The position numbers were made by a program, and so were the translations under genes. The notes beneath the pieces were generated by a model that was not told where the DNA came from, made no database searches, and was given only the letters and a program-made list of their open reading frames with translations. A stretch of 64,000 nucleotides of DNA from DASSTJ01 sp035707965 (lineage in GTDB: Bacteria > Actinomycetota > Actinomycetes > Actinomycetales > Angustibacteraceae), in NCBI GenBank assembly GCA_035707965.1, contig DASSTJ010000065.1, positions 14,567-78,566 on the forward strand. The letters are read 5' to 3'. Each line of letters opens with the position of its first letter. The stretch's first letter is position 1. Shown here piece by piece: positions 17,069 to 26,813 of this stretch.

Positions 17069-18364
17069 TCAGAGCCGGCCGGCGGCCTTGAGGGCCAGGT
17101 ACCGGTCGGCCAGCTCGGGGGCCAGCCGGTCCGGCGGCGCGTCGACCACCTCGACGCCGAGACGCGTGAGCAGGCGCGTCACTCGGTCACGGTCGAGCGC
17201 TGCCCGCTCCGCGGCGGCTGCCGCGTACACCGACTCCACGTCGCGGCGGTCGCGGGCCATGCGCAGCACCTCCGGGTCGGCGACCGACGCCACGACCACC
17301 TGGTGCCGACGCGTGAGGGCCGGCAAGGCGGGCAGCAGCCCCTCCTCGACCGCGGCGGCCTCCAGCGGCGTCAGGAGCACGACGAGCGCGCGCCGGGACA
17401 GGCGGGCCTGCACCGCGGCGACGGCCACGGACCAGTCCGCCTCGACCAGCTCGGCCTCCAGCGGCGCCATGGCGTTCACCAGCGAGGGGAGGAGCGAGGC
17501 GCCCGAGACCCCGTCCACCCTGGCGCGGACCCGCCGGTCGACAGCGACGAGGTCGACGCGGTCACCCGCCCGGGACGCCAGCGCCGCCAGGAGCAGGGCG
17601 GCGTCCATGGCGGCGTCCAGGCGAGGCTCGTCCGCGACCCGCCCGGCAGCCGTGCGGGAGGTGTCGAGGACCAGCATCAGGCGCCGGTCCCGCTCCGGTC
17701 GCCAGGTGCGCACGACGACCTGCCGGCGGCGTGCCGAGGCGCGCCAGTCGATGCTGCGCACGTCGTCGCCGACGACGTAGTCGCGCAGCGAGTCGAACTC
17801 GGTTCCCTGTCCGCGGACGTTCACGGCGGACCGTCCGTCGAGCTCGCGCAGCCGCGCCAGGCGGCTCGGCAGGTGACGTCGGGACGTGAACGGCGGCAGC
17901 ACCTGGACGGAGCCCGGGACGGCGACCGAACGCTGCCACCCTGCGACGCCGAGGGGACCGAGAGACCTGGTCGTCACCCGGTCGGCGCGCCGCGCGCCAC
18001 GGCGTCGAGGCACCAGCACCGTGATGACCCGCCGGCGCTCGCCGACCGGGACGTCGAGGTCGTGACGGTCGTCCTGCGCCCCCGCCGAGGGGACCCACGC
18101 GTCTCGCAGACGACCCCGGACGCGCCGGCCCCCGGTGTTGCTGACCAGCAGCACGCTCGCGACCGCCTCGCCGAGCCGCACGGACGGCAGCGGTCGGCGT
18201 TCGAACCGCAGCGCCCCAGGGCGGCCCGCGAGCAGCAGGTCGAGGACCACCACGGCAGCCACCACGGCGAGCCAGGTCCCCAGGCCGGCCCAGCTGGGCT
18301 GCACCAGACCCACCCACAGGACGCCGAGCAGCGCGAGCAGGGCCGCTCTGCCAGTCAGCGCCAC
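17069..18364 (-). CDS. DUF58 domain protein
   Basis: The 431-residue protein has two N-terminal membrane helices (~7-45) and then the DUF58 core. Its hallmark is GQGTEFDSLRDYVVGDDV followed by SIDWRASARR (~190-220), which leads into a von Willebrand A-like fold with a MIDAS-like LVLDTSRT. DUF58 proteins are encoded with MoxR ATPases and are thought to be their substrates or adaptors. It is the last gene of the minus-strand operon, 16 bases after moxR. Confidence 0.9.
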   Translation of the reverse strand: MALTGRAALLALLGVLWVGLVQPSWAGLGTWLAVVAAVVVLDLLLAGRPGALRFERRPLPSVRLGEAVASVLLVSNTGGRRVRGRLRDAWVPSAGAQDDRHDLDVPVGERRRVITVLVPRRRGARRADRVTTRSLGPLGVAGWQRSVAVPGSVQVLPPFTSRRHLPSRLARLRELDGRSAVNVRGQGTEFDSLRDYVVGDDVRSIDWRASARRRQVVVRTWRPERDRRLMLVLDTSRTAAGRVADEPRLDAAMDAALLLAALASRAGDRVDLVAVDRRVRARVDGVSGASLLPSLVNAMAPLEAELVEADWSVAVAAVQARLSRRALVVLLTPLEAAAVEEGLLPALPALTRRHQVVVASVADPEVLRMARDRRDVESVYAAAAAERAALDRDRVTRLLTRLGVEVVDAPPDRLAPELADRYLALKAAGRL

Positions 18365-18380
18365 GACGAGCCTCGGGGCA

Positions 18381-19349
18381 TCAGCGCGGTACCGGGACGG
18401 CCGCCAGCACGCCGTCCAGCACGGACTCGACGGTGACGCCCTCGAGCTCGGCCTCGGGCCGCAGGGAGCAGCGGTGACGCAGCGTCGGCCCGGCGAGCGC
18501 CTTGACGTCGTCCGGTGTGACGTAGTCGCGGCCGGTGAGCCACGCCCAGGCGCGAGCCGTCGACATCAGTGCCGTGGCGCCGCGCGGCGACACCCCGAGT
18601 GACAACGACGGCGAGACGCGCGTGGCCCGGGCGATGTCGACGACGTAGCCGACGACGTCGGCGGAGACCTGCACGCGGCGGACCGCGGCGGTGCCCGCGG
18701 CCAGGTGCGCCGGACCCGCGACGGCCGTGAGCCCGGCAGCCCTGAGGTCGCGGGGGTCGAAGCCCTCGGCGTGGCGGGTGAGCACCTGCACCTCGTCGTC
18801 TCGCGGGGGCAGCGGCATCGTCAGCTTGAGGAGGAAGCGGTCGAGCTGCGCCTCGGGCAGCGGGTACGTGCCCTCGTACTCGACCGGGTTCTGGGTGGCG
18901 CAGACGACGAACGGCTCCGGCAGCGGTCGCGGGACGCCGTCGACGCTGACCTGACGCTCCTCCATGGCTTCGAGCAGCGACGCCTGCGTCTTGGGTGGCG
19001 TCCGGTTGATCTCGTCAGCGAGCAGCAGGTTCGTGAACACGGGACCCTGCCGGAAGGAGAACTCCGCGCTGCGGGCGTCGTAGACGAGCGACCCCGTGAC
19101 GTCGCCGGGCATGAGGTCGGGCGTGAACTGCACCCGGCTCGTCGAGAGCTGGAGCGTTGACGACAGGGCGCGCACGAGCAGTGTCTTGGCCACGCCGGGA
19201 ACGCCCTCGAGGAGCACGTGCCCTCGGGCGAGCAGCGCGATGACGAGGCCGGTCACCGCCGCGTCCTGGCCGACGACGGCCTTGGCGACCTCGGAGCGGA
19301 CTGCTTGCAGTGCGGCGCGTGCCTCGTCGGCGTCGGGGCTGTCGGTCAC
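18381..19349 (-). CDS. moxR: MoxR-family AAA+ ATPase
   Basis: The 322-residue AAA+ protein has Walker A GVPGVAKT (~50), Walker B LLLADEINRTPPKTQ (~110), sensor 1 in VVCATQNPVEYEGTYPLPEA (~150), and a C-terminal lid domain. MoxR proteins act as chaperones that mature or load metal or cofactor into partner proteins, usually vWA-domain ones. The DUF58 gene follows and DUF4350/DUF4129 precede it. The GTG start overlaps the stop of the DUF4350 gene by GTGA, so translation is coupled. Confidence 0.95.
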   Translation of the reverse strand: MTDSPDADEARAALQAVRSEVAKAVVGQDAAVTGLVIALLARGHVLLEGVPGVAKTLLVRALSSTLQLSTSRVQFTPDLMPGDVTGSLVYDARSAEFSFRQGPVFTNLLLADEINRTPPKTQASLLEAMEERQVSVDGVPRPLPEPFVVCATQNPVEYEGTYPLPEAQLDRFLLKLTMPLPPRDDEVQVLTRHAEGFDPRDLRAAGLTAVAGPAHLAAGTAAVRRVQVSADVVGYVVDIARATRVSPSLSLGVSPRGATALMSTARAWAWLTGRDYVTPDDVKALAGPTLRHRCSLRPEAELEGVTVESVLDGVLAAVPVPR

Positions 19350-20572
19350 GGACGTGGAACCTCTCTGCTCAGGGCGGACTCCAGCGAGTCCAGGTCACGG
19401 GCGAGGGCGACGAGCTCACGGTCGTCGCGGGGTGCAGGACCGGCCAGCAGCGCCGACAGCTCGGACGCCGGCCGGTCGGAGTGCTCGGCCACCACGGCGG
19501 CGACCACCTCGGGGGGTGCGGTGCGCGGCAGCCCGTGCCGGACGGCGACCCGGCGTCCGGCGGCGGCCCGCAGCACCGCAGCGGCCCGGCCACGGGCTCG
19601 GGCGCGCCGGTACAGGGCGGCGCGTCCGAGCGTGGTCTCGACGGAGCGGACGACGACGGGGAGCGGCTCGGTGACCAGCCGACCGAGACGGCGGCCACGC
19701 CACAGCACGACGACGAGCAGCGCGACGGCGAGCTGGGCCACCACCCAGCCGACCTGACGGGGCAGCAGGTCGGTCAGGGACGTCGTCCCCGATCCGGGTG
19801 CGGAGGTGCCGACGGTCGGCGTCCACCACACGAGCACCGGCTGCTGGCCGAGCACGCCCACCGCCAGTGCGGCGTCTCCGTGGTCGGCGAGCCTGTCGTT
19901 GGTGAGCGCGTCACCGCTGCCGAGAAGGGTGACCCTGCCACCACCCTCGGTCTCGAGGATGAGGTACGTGGCGCCGTCGTCGGTGGAGTAGCACGCCGAC
20001 GTCGCCGAACCGCTGCGGTAGGCAGTCGTGCCCGCCAGCACGTCTCCCGCCCGACGGGCGACCGGCTCGTCGCACCCGGGGACGAGCGTGGTCGGCGACG
20101 CCGTCGCTGCTGCCGACACCGGGAGGTCGAGGTCGGCGAGCTCGGACTGCTGCGCCTCGACGAGGACGACCTGCGCCCCCGTGGTCGTGAGGAGCCGCCG
20201 CAGCTGGTCCGTCGTCGACGCGGTCAGCAGGTCGGTGCGGGCGACGACCACGGTGGCCCTCCCGCCGACCCGCTCGACGTGGTCCAGCACCTCGTCACCA
20301 CGGGACCGCTGCTGCACCACGACACCGTGGTCGTCGAGCACGTGGACCAGGGCGCGGGTGCCGTCGGGCCCCGCGTTGCCGGGGTCGAGGCGGTCGAGGT
20401 TGGTGGGTCGGAGCAGCACCAGGCCGATGCTCGCCGAGACCAGCACCAGAAGGGCGACCAGCAGCGGCCAGCGCCACTGCGCCACGCGCCGGCGCAAGGG
20501 GGTCCTCGACGGCCCCCGAGGAGCGGCCGCAGGTCGGTCGGTGGTCGTGGTGCCGTGCGCCGTCGCCGTCAC
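19346..20572 (-). CDS. DUF4350 domain membrane protein
   Basis: The 408-residue protein has a membrane helix near the N-terminus (WPLLVALLVLVSASIGLVLL, ~33-52) and a DUF4350 core with DPGNAGPDGTRALVHVLDDHG. That core is the Rossmann-like domain of a GATase-type fold. A second helix lies near residues 250-275, and the cytoplasmic tail is charged. The GTG start at 20572 overlaps the DUF4129 stop (GTGA), and its own stop overlaps the moxR start, so it is coupled on both sides. Function is unknown; the family always travels with MoxR and DUF58. Confidence 0.85.
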   Translation of the reverse strand: MTATAHGTTTTDRPAAAPRGPSRTPLRRRVAQWRWPLLVALLVLVSASIGLVLLRPTNLDRLDPGNAGPDGTRALVHVLDDHGVVVQQRSRGDEVLDHVERVGGRATVVVARTDLLTASTTDQLRRLLTTTGAQVVLVEAQQSELADLDLPVSAAATASPTTLVPGCDEPVARRAGDVLAGTTAYRSGSATSACYSTDDGATYLILETEGGGRVTLLGSGDALTNDRLADHGDAALAVGVLGQQPVLVWWTPTVGTSAPGSGTTSLTDLLPRQVGWVVAQLAVALLVVVLWRGRRLGRLVTEPLPVVVRSVETTLGRAALYRRARARGRAAAVLRAAAGRRVAVRHGLPRTAPPEVVAAVVAEHSDRPASELSALLAGPAPRDDRELVALARDLDSLESALSREVPRP

Positions 20573-21249
20573 GTGCTCGCTCCGGCAGTAGCCCCGGCCG
20601 TCGCCGGCCGCGCCGTGAGCACGCGGTCGTGCAGGTCGCGCAGCATGCTGTCGTGCTGGGGGAGCGCCTCGCGCGAGCCGTAGCAGACGTCGTCGAAGAC
20701 GGTGGCGGCCTCGTGGAGGCGACCGACCAGGTCCGGCAGCGCCGGCGCGACGTCGGGTGCGACCTCCTGCGCCGTGCGACCCGGCAGCTGGTCGACGAAC
20801 CCCCGCTCCTCCAGCGTGCGGACGACGGCCCGGAACCTCTCGCGGACCGCGTCGGCCCACCGGCCGTCGGCGGCGGCCGCGTCGGCCAGCGCCCTGTGCT
20901 CCCTCGCCGTCCGGACGGTGCCCTGCAGCACGGCTGCCGACGGGGTTCGACGCGCCGACCCTCGGACCGGCCCCGTGCGGAACCAGATCACCAGCACGAG
21001 CACCAGCAGGAGAGCGACCAGGATGACGAGCCCGCCGGTGCCACCGGGTCCGGCCGGCAGCTCGAGGTTCTGCAGCGTGCGCCAGAGCCAGAGGATCGCA
21101 CGTTCCGTCCAGCTCGGCTCGTGCTGCGCGTAGACCGGATCGCTCAGCTCCTGCCACGCCCAGCGTCGGGCCTCGTCGCGGCCGGGGTCGAGCGGCGGCG
21201 CGAGAGGCAGAGCCGTCTGGACGAGGCTCGACAGGGAAGGGGCCGACAT
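20569..21249 (-). CDS. DUF4129 domain protein
   Basis: The 226-residue protein has a cytoplasmic or peripheral N-terminus with WTERAILWLWRTLQNLEL, one membrane helix (~72-92), and a C-terminal DUF4129 domain. The C-terminal domain contains RFRAVVRTLEERGFVDQLPG and RTAQEVAPDVA, then FDDVCYG. That C-terminal motif (Y/F-x-x-x-C/Y-Y-G) is typical of the family, which is fused to transglutaminase domains in larger homologues. It lies 13 bases after the GPDP-like gene and overlaps the DUF4350 start. Confidence 0.87.
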   Translation of the reverse strand: MSAPSLSSLVQTALPLAPPLDPGRDEARRWAWQELSDPVYAQHEPSWTERAILWLWRTLQNLELPAGPGGTGGLVILVALLLVLVLVIWFRTGPVRGSARRTPSAAVLQGTVRTAREHRALADAAAADGRWADAVRERFRAVVRTLEERGFVDQLPGRTAQEVAPDVAPALPDLVGRLHEAATVFDDVCYGSREALPQHDSMLRDLHDRVLTARPATAGATAGAST

Positions 21250-21262
21250 GGGCTGGCCGGCG

Positions 21263-22468
21263 TCAGCGCTCGGCGGCGGCGCGAGCGAGCGCGACGTCGA
21301 GGCCTTCTCGTCGGATGCGGAGGTCGATGTAGAGCAGCGCGGTCAGCGCCGCGGTGAACGGCGCCGTCACGGTGCTCGCCAGGACGGAGCCGATGTTCGA
21401 CACCACGAGAGCGATCTGCATGCCGGTCGTGACGTCGCCGAGCGACTCGCCGTCGCCTCCGGCGAGCGTCCCACCCAGGTTGCCGATGAGCGAGAACGGC
21501 AGCTGGACCAGCCCGTTGATCGCACCGGCGATGATCGCCCCGAGCAGGAGGATGCCGAAGGCGCGCCACCACGACCCGGTGACGAGGCGCCACGAGCGGC
21601 GCAGCGCCCCACCCACGCCCAGCTGCTCGAGCAGGAGCGCTGGTGCGGCGAAGGCCAGCCGCACGTACACGAGGACGGACAGCACGATCGCGGCGACGAC
21701 GCCGAGCGCCAGAGCGAGCCCGCCGCCGACGTCGATGCGGGCGGCGAGCAGCAGGATCCCGGGGACGACAGGGACCAGCACGGCGAGCAGGACGACGAGG
21801 GCCGACATCAGGCTCAGGCCGACCAGGGCGAGCAGCCGGGGCCGCGCGCGCCGCCACACCTCGCCGGCGGACGGCTTGCGGCCGAGGACGGCCTGGCTGA
21901 CGGCCACGATGAGGATGCCGGTGAGGACGATCGTCATCAGCGTCTGCACGACGAAGGGCAGCAGGAAACCCATGACCCCGCCACCCACCACCGAGGCGAT
22001 CTCGTCGGCCTGGAGCCGGTCGTCCGTGCCCTGGAAGCCGGCGGCCACCCGTGGAAGGCCGACGACGATGAAGACGCTCGAGAGCACGGCGGAGATCGCC
22101 ATCAGCGCGGCCGAGAGCCCGAGCATGACGCGAGGGTTCTGCCGCATGGTCTGCACGGCGCCGTCGAGCAGGTCGCCCAGCCCCAGCGGCCGCAGCGGCA
22201 CCACCCCGGGCTTCGGCGGCGGCGTCCACCCCGGCCCCGCACCGTAGGGAGGCACCTGCCCCCAGCCGGTCGGCGGCGCACCGCCTCCGGGTGGTGGCGC
22301 GCCCCAGCCCGTCGTGGCCGGCGACGACGACGGTTGGTGTCCCCGGTCCCGGCCGGGCTGGTCACCGGCCTCCTGACCTACCTCGTCACCTGCTGCGGGC
22401 CCGGTGCGCGGGTCGGGTGCCTGCCACCCGGAGGGCGGCTGCCACCCGGAGGACGGCGGTTGCGTCAC
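21263..22468 (-). CDS. Membrane protein with glycerophosphodiester phosphodiesterase membrane-type domain
   Basis: The 401-residue product starts with a proline/glycine-rich disordered stretch of ~125 residues (repeats such as SSGWQPPSGWQAPD). A multipass domain follows, opening RPLGLGDLLDGAVQTMRQNP, the signature of the family annotated as glycerophosphoryl diester phosphodiesterase membrane domain. About six helices follow; no phosphodiesterase catalytic domain is present, so enzymatic activity should not be assumed. GTG 22468 has GGAGGA seven bases upstream. An upstream in-frame codon exists but encodes an atypical arginine-rich leader. It is the first gene of the operon running to DUF58. 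Confidence 0.82.
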   Translation of the reverse strand: MTQPPSSGWQPPSGWQAPDPRTGPAAGDEVGQEAGDQPGRDRGHQPSSSPATTGWGAPPPGGGAPPTGWGQVPPYGAGPGWTPPPKPGVVPLRPLGLGDLLDGAVQTMRQNPRVMLGLSAALMAISAVLSSVFIVVGLPRVAAGFQGTDDRLQADEIASVVGGGVMGFLLPFVVQTLMTIVLTGILIVAVSQAVLGRKPSAGEVWRRARPRLLALVGLSLMSALVVLLAVLVPVVPGILLLAARIDVGGGLALALGVVAAIVLSVLVYVRLAFAAPALLLEQLGVGGALRRSWRLVTGSWWRAFGILLLGAIIAGAINGLVQLPFSLIGNLGGTLAGGDGESLGDVTTGMQIALVVSNIGSVLASTVTAPFTAALTALLYIDLRIRREGLDVALARAAAER

Positions 22469-22700
22469 GACTCGTCCTCCGGCGACGTTGGGTGTGCTCG
22501 CGGTTGGTCGGCGTCGGGGCGACCGCCGCCGACCGCTCAATCGTGCCAGAAGGCCGCTCCGTGACGTCGTCGAGCCGTGAAGCCTGTGGACGGTACGGGG
22601 AAGCACGCGCTCGCAGGTGCGACCATGGAGGGCACGAGCCTGCGGTGCAGGGATCTCGGGAAGGTCGATCTGATGAAGGCGGCGTCATGAAGGCGGTTCC

Positions 22701-23381
22701 GTGAAAGCCCGGGTCCTCGTCGTGGACGACGACACGGCGCTGGCCGAGATGCTGGGCATCGTGCTGCGGGGCGAGGGTTTCGACCCCGTGCACTGCGCCG
22801 ACGGCGAGTCGGCGATGGTCGCCTTCCGTGAGACCCGTCCCGACCTCGTGCTGCTGGACGTCATGCTGCCCGGCCTCGACGGCATCGAGGTCTGTCGACG
22901 CATCCGCAGCGAGTCCGGCATCCCGATCGTGATGCTGACGGCGAAGACCGACACGGTCGACGTCGTCGTCGGGCTCGAGTCGGGCGCTGACGACTACGTG
23001 GTGAAGCCGTTCAAGCCGAAGGAGCTGGTGGCACGCATCCGGGCCCGCCTGCGGGGATCAGCCGATACCGGTCCGGAGCGGCTGCAGATCGGCGACCTGA
23101 GCATCGACGTGGCGGGCCACACCGTGTCGCGTGGCGACCAGGCCATCTCGCTCACGCCGCTGGAGTTCGAGCTGCTGGTGGCCCTCGCCCGCAAGCCGTG
23201 GCAGGTGTTCTCCCGTGAGGTCCTGCTCGAGCAGGTGTGGGGATACCGGCACGCGGGTGACACGCGCCTGGTCAACGTGCACGTGCAACGGCTCCGCTCC
23301 AAGATCGAGCGTGACCCCGAGCGTCCTGAGGTGGTCGTGACGGTCCGTGGCGTCGGCTACAAGGCGGGGCCTCGGGGGTGA
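22701..23381 (+). CDS. mtrA: Two-component response regulator MtrA
   Basis: The 226-residue OmpR-family regulator has receiver acidic pair DDD (~9-11), phosphoacceptor Asp53 in LLDVMLPGLDG, LTAKTD with the switch Thr, and Lys in VVKPFKPKELVARIRARL. The winged-helix effector follows (LTPLEFELLVALARKPWQVF, RLVNVHVQRLRSKIERDP). MtrA controls division, peptidoglycan remodelling and replication genes in actinobacteria. It overlaps mtrB by GTGA. GTG 22701 has GAAGG upstream, within two copies of ATGAAGGCGG. Confidence 0.97.
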   Translation: MKARVLVVDDDTALAEMLGIVLRGEGFDPVHCADGESAMVAFRETRPDLVLLDVMLPGLDGIEVCRRIRSESGIPIVMLTAKTDTVDVVVGLESGADDYVVKPFKPKELVARIRARLRGSADTGPERLQIGDLSIDVAGHTVSRGDQAISLTPLEFELLVALARKPWQVFSREVLLEQVWGYRHAGDTRLVNVHVQRLRSKIERDPERPEVVVTVRGVGYKAGPRG

Positions 23382-25048
23382 ACGCGTTCTCCGCGCCGAC
23401 GGGGCTCCGGCGCCTGGGGAGCCTTCTGGCGCGGCCGTGGCGACGGTCCCTCCAGCTGCGCGTCGTCGCCACGACGATGCTGCTCGGCATGGTCGTCATC
23501 GTCGTGCTCGGCGGCCTCCTCTACACGCGCATCCGTGACGGGCTCGTGCAGGACCGGCTGGTGACGGCGCGCAGCGAGGCGACCCGCGGTGTCCGCGACG
23601 CCCAGGCCCGGTTCGACACGGTCACCGACCCCGACTCGCTCAACGTGCTGGTCAACGACCTGCTCCCCCGCCTGGCGTCGCCGGAGGGCGACCGGTCCCG
23701 CGACGTGGTCCTGATGCGCGCGCTCACGAACGACCGCCCCGCCGTCGTGCCGGAGCTGAGCTCCGGCGACGTGGCCGGCAGCACCATCCCGGCGTCGCTG
23801 CGGCGTCGGGTGACGTCGTCCAGCCAGCAGCAGCAGGAGTTCGTGCGCGTGCGCTACAGCGGCTCGTCCGAGACGAAGCCGGGCGTGGCCATCGGCTCGA
23901 CGGTGACGCTGCCCGTCGCCGGCACCTACGAGCTGTACTTCGTCTTCCCGATGGACCGCGAGCAGGCGACCCTGGACCTGGTCCGCCGCACCCTGCTGGG
24001 TGGCGGCATCGCGCTCGTCCTCCTGGTCGGAGCAGTCGCCTACGTCGTGACCCGGCAGGTGGTCTCGCCGGTGCGACACGCCGCTGCCGTCGCGCACCGC
24101 CTGTCCTCCGGCCGGCTGCAGGAGCGCATGCGGGTGCGCGGCGAGGACGACCTGGCCAAGCTGGCGGCCTCGTTCAACACGATGGCGGCCAGCCTGCAGG
24201 CGCAGATCGCCCAGCTCGAGAACCTGTCCCGGGTCCAGCAGCGATTCGTCAGCGACGTGTCGCACGAGCTGCGGACGCCGCTGACGACCATCCGCATGGC
24301 GGCCGACGTCCTCCACGAGTCGCGTGCCGAGTTCGACCCCGCCATCGCGCGGTCCGTCGAGCTCCTCGCCACGCAGCTCGACCGGTTCGAGTCCTTGCTG
24401 GGCGACCTGCTCGAGATCAGCCGGATCGACGCGGGCGGTGAGCTGCTCGACCTCGAGCCGGTCGACCTGCGCGACCTCGCCGGTCGCGTCGTCGACGCGG
24501 CGAAGCCGCTGGCGCAAGGGGTCCTGGACCTGCACGTGCCGACGCACGAGTGCGTCGCGCAGGTCGACAGCCGTCGGATCGAGCGGGTGCTGCGCAACCT
24601 CGTGGTGAACGCGATCGAGCACAGCAACGGCAAGCCGATCCTCGTGCGCGTAGCGACCGACGACGAGGACCCGCACGCCGCGGTGGCGATCAGCGTCCGT
24701 GACCACGGTGTGGGGCTACGCCCCGGCGAGGCAGCCCTCGTCTTCAACCGGTTCTGGCGTGCCGACCCGTCGCGCGCCCGCACGATCGGGGGCTCGGGCC
24801 TCGGGCTCGCCATCTCGAGCGAGGACGTACGACTCCACGGTGGCTGGTTGCAGGCGTGGGGCGAGCCCGGCGAGGGCAGCTGCTTCCGGATGACGCTGCC
24901 GACCGGTCCGGGGGTCGAGCTCTCGGCGTCGCCCCTGCCGCTCGCGCCCCAGCAGGAGGACATGGGGGTCGGCGCGCCCTACCTGCGCATCTCGCCACGC
25001 ACCGCGCCGGACGTCGTCCGGCAGGAGCGGAGGGCCGGCCGTGCGTAG
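23378..25048 (+). CDS. mtrB: Sensor histidine kinase MtrB
   Basis: The 556-residue kinase has membrane helices at ~33-55 and ~208-230 enclosing an extracytoplasmic sensor domain. A HAMP domain follows (VVSPVRHAAAVAHRLSSGRL), then the dimerisation/phosphorylation helix VSHELRTPLTTIRMA with His296. The ATPase domain has the N box LRNLVVNAIEHSNG, the DHGVGLRPGE G1 box and GGSGLGLAI. It phosphorylates MtrA in response to envelope or division cues. It overlaps mtrA by 4 bases and lpqB by 8 bases. Confidence 0.96.
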   Translation: MNAFSAPTGLRRLGSLLARPWRRSLQLRVVATTMLLGMVVIVVLGGLLYTRIRDGLVQDRLVTARSEATRGVRDAQARFDTVTDPDSLNVLVNDLLPRLASPEGDRSRDVVLMRALTNDRPAVVPELSSGDVAGSTIPASLRRRVTSSSQQQQEFVRVRYSGSSETKPGVAIGSTVTLPVAGTYELYFVFPMDREQATLDLVRRTLLGGGIALVLLVGAVAYVVTRQVVSPVRHAAAVAHRLSSGRLQERMRVRGEDDLAKLAASFNTMAASLQAQIAQLENLSRVQQRFVSDVSHELRTPLTTIRMAADVLHESRAEFDPAIARSVELLATQLDRFESLLGDLLEISRIDAGGELLDLEPVDLRDLAGRVVDAAKPLAQGVLDLHVPTHECVAQVDSRRIERVLRNLVVNAIEHSNGKPILVRVATDDEDPHAAVAISVRDHGVGLRPGEAALVFNRFWRADPSRARTIGGSGLGLAISSEDVRLHGGWLQAWGEPGEGSCFRMTLPTGPGVELSASPLPLAPQQEDMGVGAPYLRISPRTAPDVVRQERRAGRA

Positions 25049-26813
25049 CGTGACCCGGTCGTTCGCCCGGGCGGTCGTGGCCGTGCTGGCGCTGCTCTCG
25101 CTGGCGGCCTGTGCCGGGCTGCCCGACTCGGGCCCAGCCGGCCCGGGTCGCGACGTCGCCGAGGCGCCGGTGGAGCCGCTGAGGGTCGCCCCCGCCGGGC
25201 CGCTCCCGGGCTCGGCGCCGGAGCAGGTCGTCAGCGGCTTCCTCAACGCCGGCGCGGGGTTCGACGACGACCACGCCGTCGCCCGCTCGTTCCTCACCGG
25301 CGCCGCTCGGCAGAGCTGGCTGCCCGGGCAGAAGGTCATCGTCTTCCCGGACGACGCGTCGCTGCGCATGGCTGTGCGCGGCGACACGTCGCCGGTGCAG
25401 GTCGACGTCCGAGCCCCGGTCAGCGCCACCATCGACTCCGAGGGGCGGTTCGTCCAGGCGGCACCGGGCACCCAGGCGCACGCCGTCTTCACCCTGAGCA
25501 AGATCTCCGGCGAGTGGCGCATCTCGGTGATGGACGAGGCGTTCGGGCTGTGGCTGCCGCAGTACGAGCTGGACCGCGCGTTCAGCCCGCTGCGCCTGTA
25601 CTTCGTCGCCACCGGCATGCGTGCGCTCGTGCCCGACCTCCGTTGGGTGCCCGGTCCGCGGCCGGCGCTCGCGACCGCCCTCGTGCGTCAGCTGATCGCC
25701 GGCCCGCCCGGCTACCTCCGGGGTGCCGTGTCGTCGGGCATCCCGGCCGGCACGCGGCTGGCGGTCGAGGCCGTGCCGACGACGAACGGCATCGCGCAGG
25801 TCGACCTGTCGGCCACGGCGCTGACCGCGTCGCCCGAGCAGCGCGTCGCGCTGTGGGCGCAGCTGACGGCGACGCTGCGACAGCTGCCGTCCGTGAGCGG
25901 GGTCCACATCACGGTGAACGGCGCGGCGTTCCCGATCCCGGGCGTGAGCGGGTCGGTCGCGCGGGACGACCAGGGCTATCGCGACGACGTCCGCGTGACC
26001 GGCGCGCCGATCGTGCTGTCCGCCGATCGGCTGCTGCGGGTCGACGTCGGCACCGGCACCGTCGACGACCGCGAGTCCGGGTCGTCGACGGGTCTGCCAC
26101 CGGCGCCTGCCCTGCGCTCGGTGTCGGCGTCCCCGCAGGCCACCTTCCTGGTCGGGGTCTCCACCGACGGCACGAGGCTCGTGCGCCTGCGCTCGAACGG
26201 CTCGCCGCTCGTGCTGGCGTCTGGCACGGCCCTCGTCGCCCCCACGGTGGACGCCCGTGGCTGGACGTGGACCGCTGACGCGCAGGTCCCAGGGCGGCTC
26301 AGCGTCATCGCACCCGTGCCCGGCACCGATCCCGCGACGGCGCCGCCGGAGGTGCGTCACACGATCGCCGTGCCGTGGCTGGAGGGTCGCACCGTCCGAG
26401 CTCTCGACGTGTCACGGGACGGCGCACGCATCGCGGTCGTCTCGACCGGGCCCGACGGCTCCGTGCGGCTCGACGTCGGCGGCATCGTCCGGGAGGCCAC
26501 GGGGCGGCCGGTCCGCATGGCCGACAACCTGGTCGTGGGCCGTGCTCTGCGGCGTCCGAGCGACGTGGCATGGGGCGACCGGACGAGCCTCGTGGTGCTG
26601 GCCCTCGACGGCAAGGGTGTCGTGTCGCCGTACGAGCTCGTCGTCGGCGGCTCGTCAACCGCGCTGGCCCCCTCGCCGGGCGTCACCGGGGTGGCCGTGG
26701 GCGACGGGCTCCGGGCGGTCTACCTCACCACCACGTCGGGCACGGTGCTCGTGCGCAGCGGCAACGGCTGGCGCAAGGTCGGCGAGGGCCGAGCCGTCAC
26801 CATCCCGCAGTGA
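25041..26813 (+). CDS. lpqB: Lipoprotein LpqB (GerMN plus beta-propeller)
   Basis: The 590-residue product has a lipoprotein signal: basic residues, a hydrophobic stretch, and lipobox SLAAC with Cys24. A GerMN domain follows (around residues 200-300, with RQLIAGPPGYLRGAV) and then a C-terminal LpqB beta-propeller. LpqB acts with MtrB on the outer face of the membrane and modulates MtrA phosphorylation. The GTG start lies inside the mtrB 3' end (8-base overlap) and its stop overlaps the comF start by GTGA, so the four genes form one coupled unit. Confidence 0.95.
   Translation: MRSVTRSFARAVVAVLALLSLAACAGLPDSGPAGPGRDVAEAPVEPLRVAPAGPLPGSAPEQVVSGFLNAGAGFDDDHAVARSFLTGAARQSWLPGQKVIVFPDDASLRMAVRGDTSPVQVDVRAPVSATIDSEGRFVQAAPGTQAHAVFTLSKISGEWRISVMDEAFGLWLPQYELDRAFSPLRLYFVATGMRALVPDLRWVPGPRPALATALVRQLIAGPPGYLRGAVSSGIPAGTRLAVEAVPTTNGIAQVDLSATALTASPEQRVALWAQLTATLRQLPSVSGVHITVNGAAFPIPGVSGSVARDDQGYRDDVRVTGAPIVLSADRLLRVDVGTGTVDDRESGSSTGLPPAPALRSVSASPQATFLVGVSTDGTRLVRLRSNGSPLVLASGTALVAPTVDARGWTWTADAQVPGRLSVIAPVPGTDPATAPPEVRHTIAVPWLEGRTVRALDVSRDGARIAVVSTGPDGSVRLDVGGIVREATGRPVRMADNLVVGRALRRPSDVAWGDRTSLVVLALDGKGVVSPYELVVGGSSTALAPSPGVTGVAVGDGLRAVYLTTTSGTVLVRSGNGWRKVGEGRAVTIPQ

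Noticed and set aside
21263..22468. Glycerophosphodiester phosphodiesterase enzyme
   Set aside because: Only the membrane domain type is present; the TIM-barrel catalytic domain is absent.
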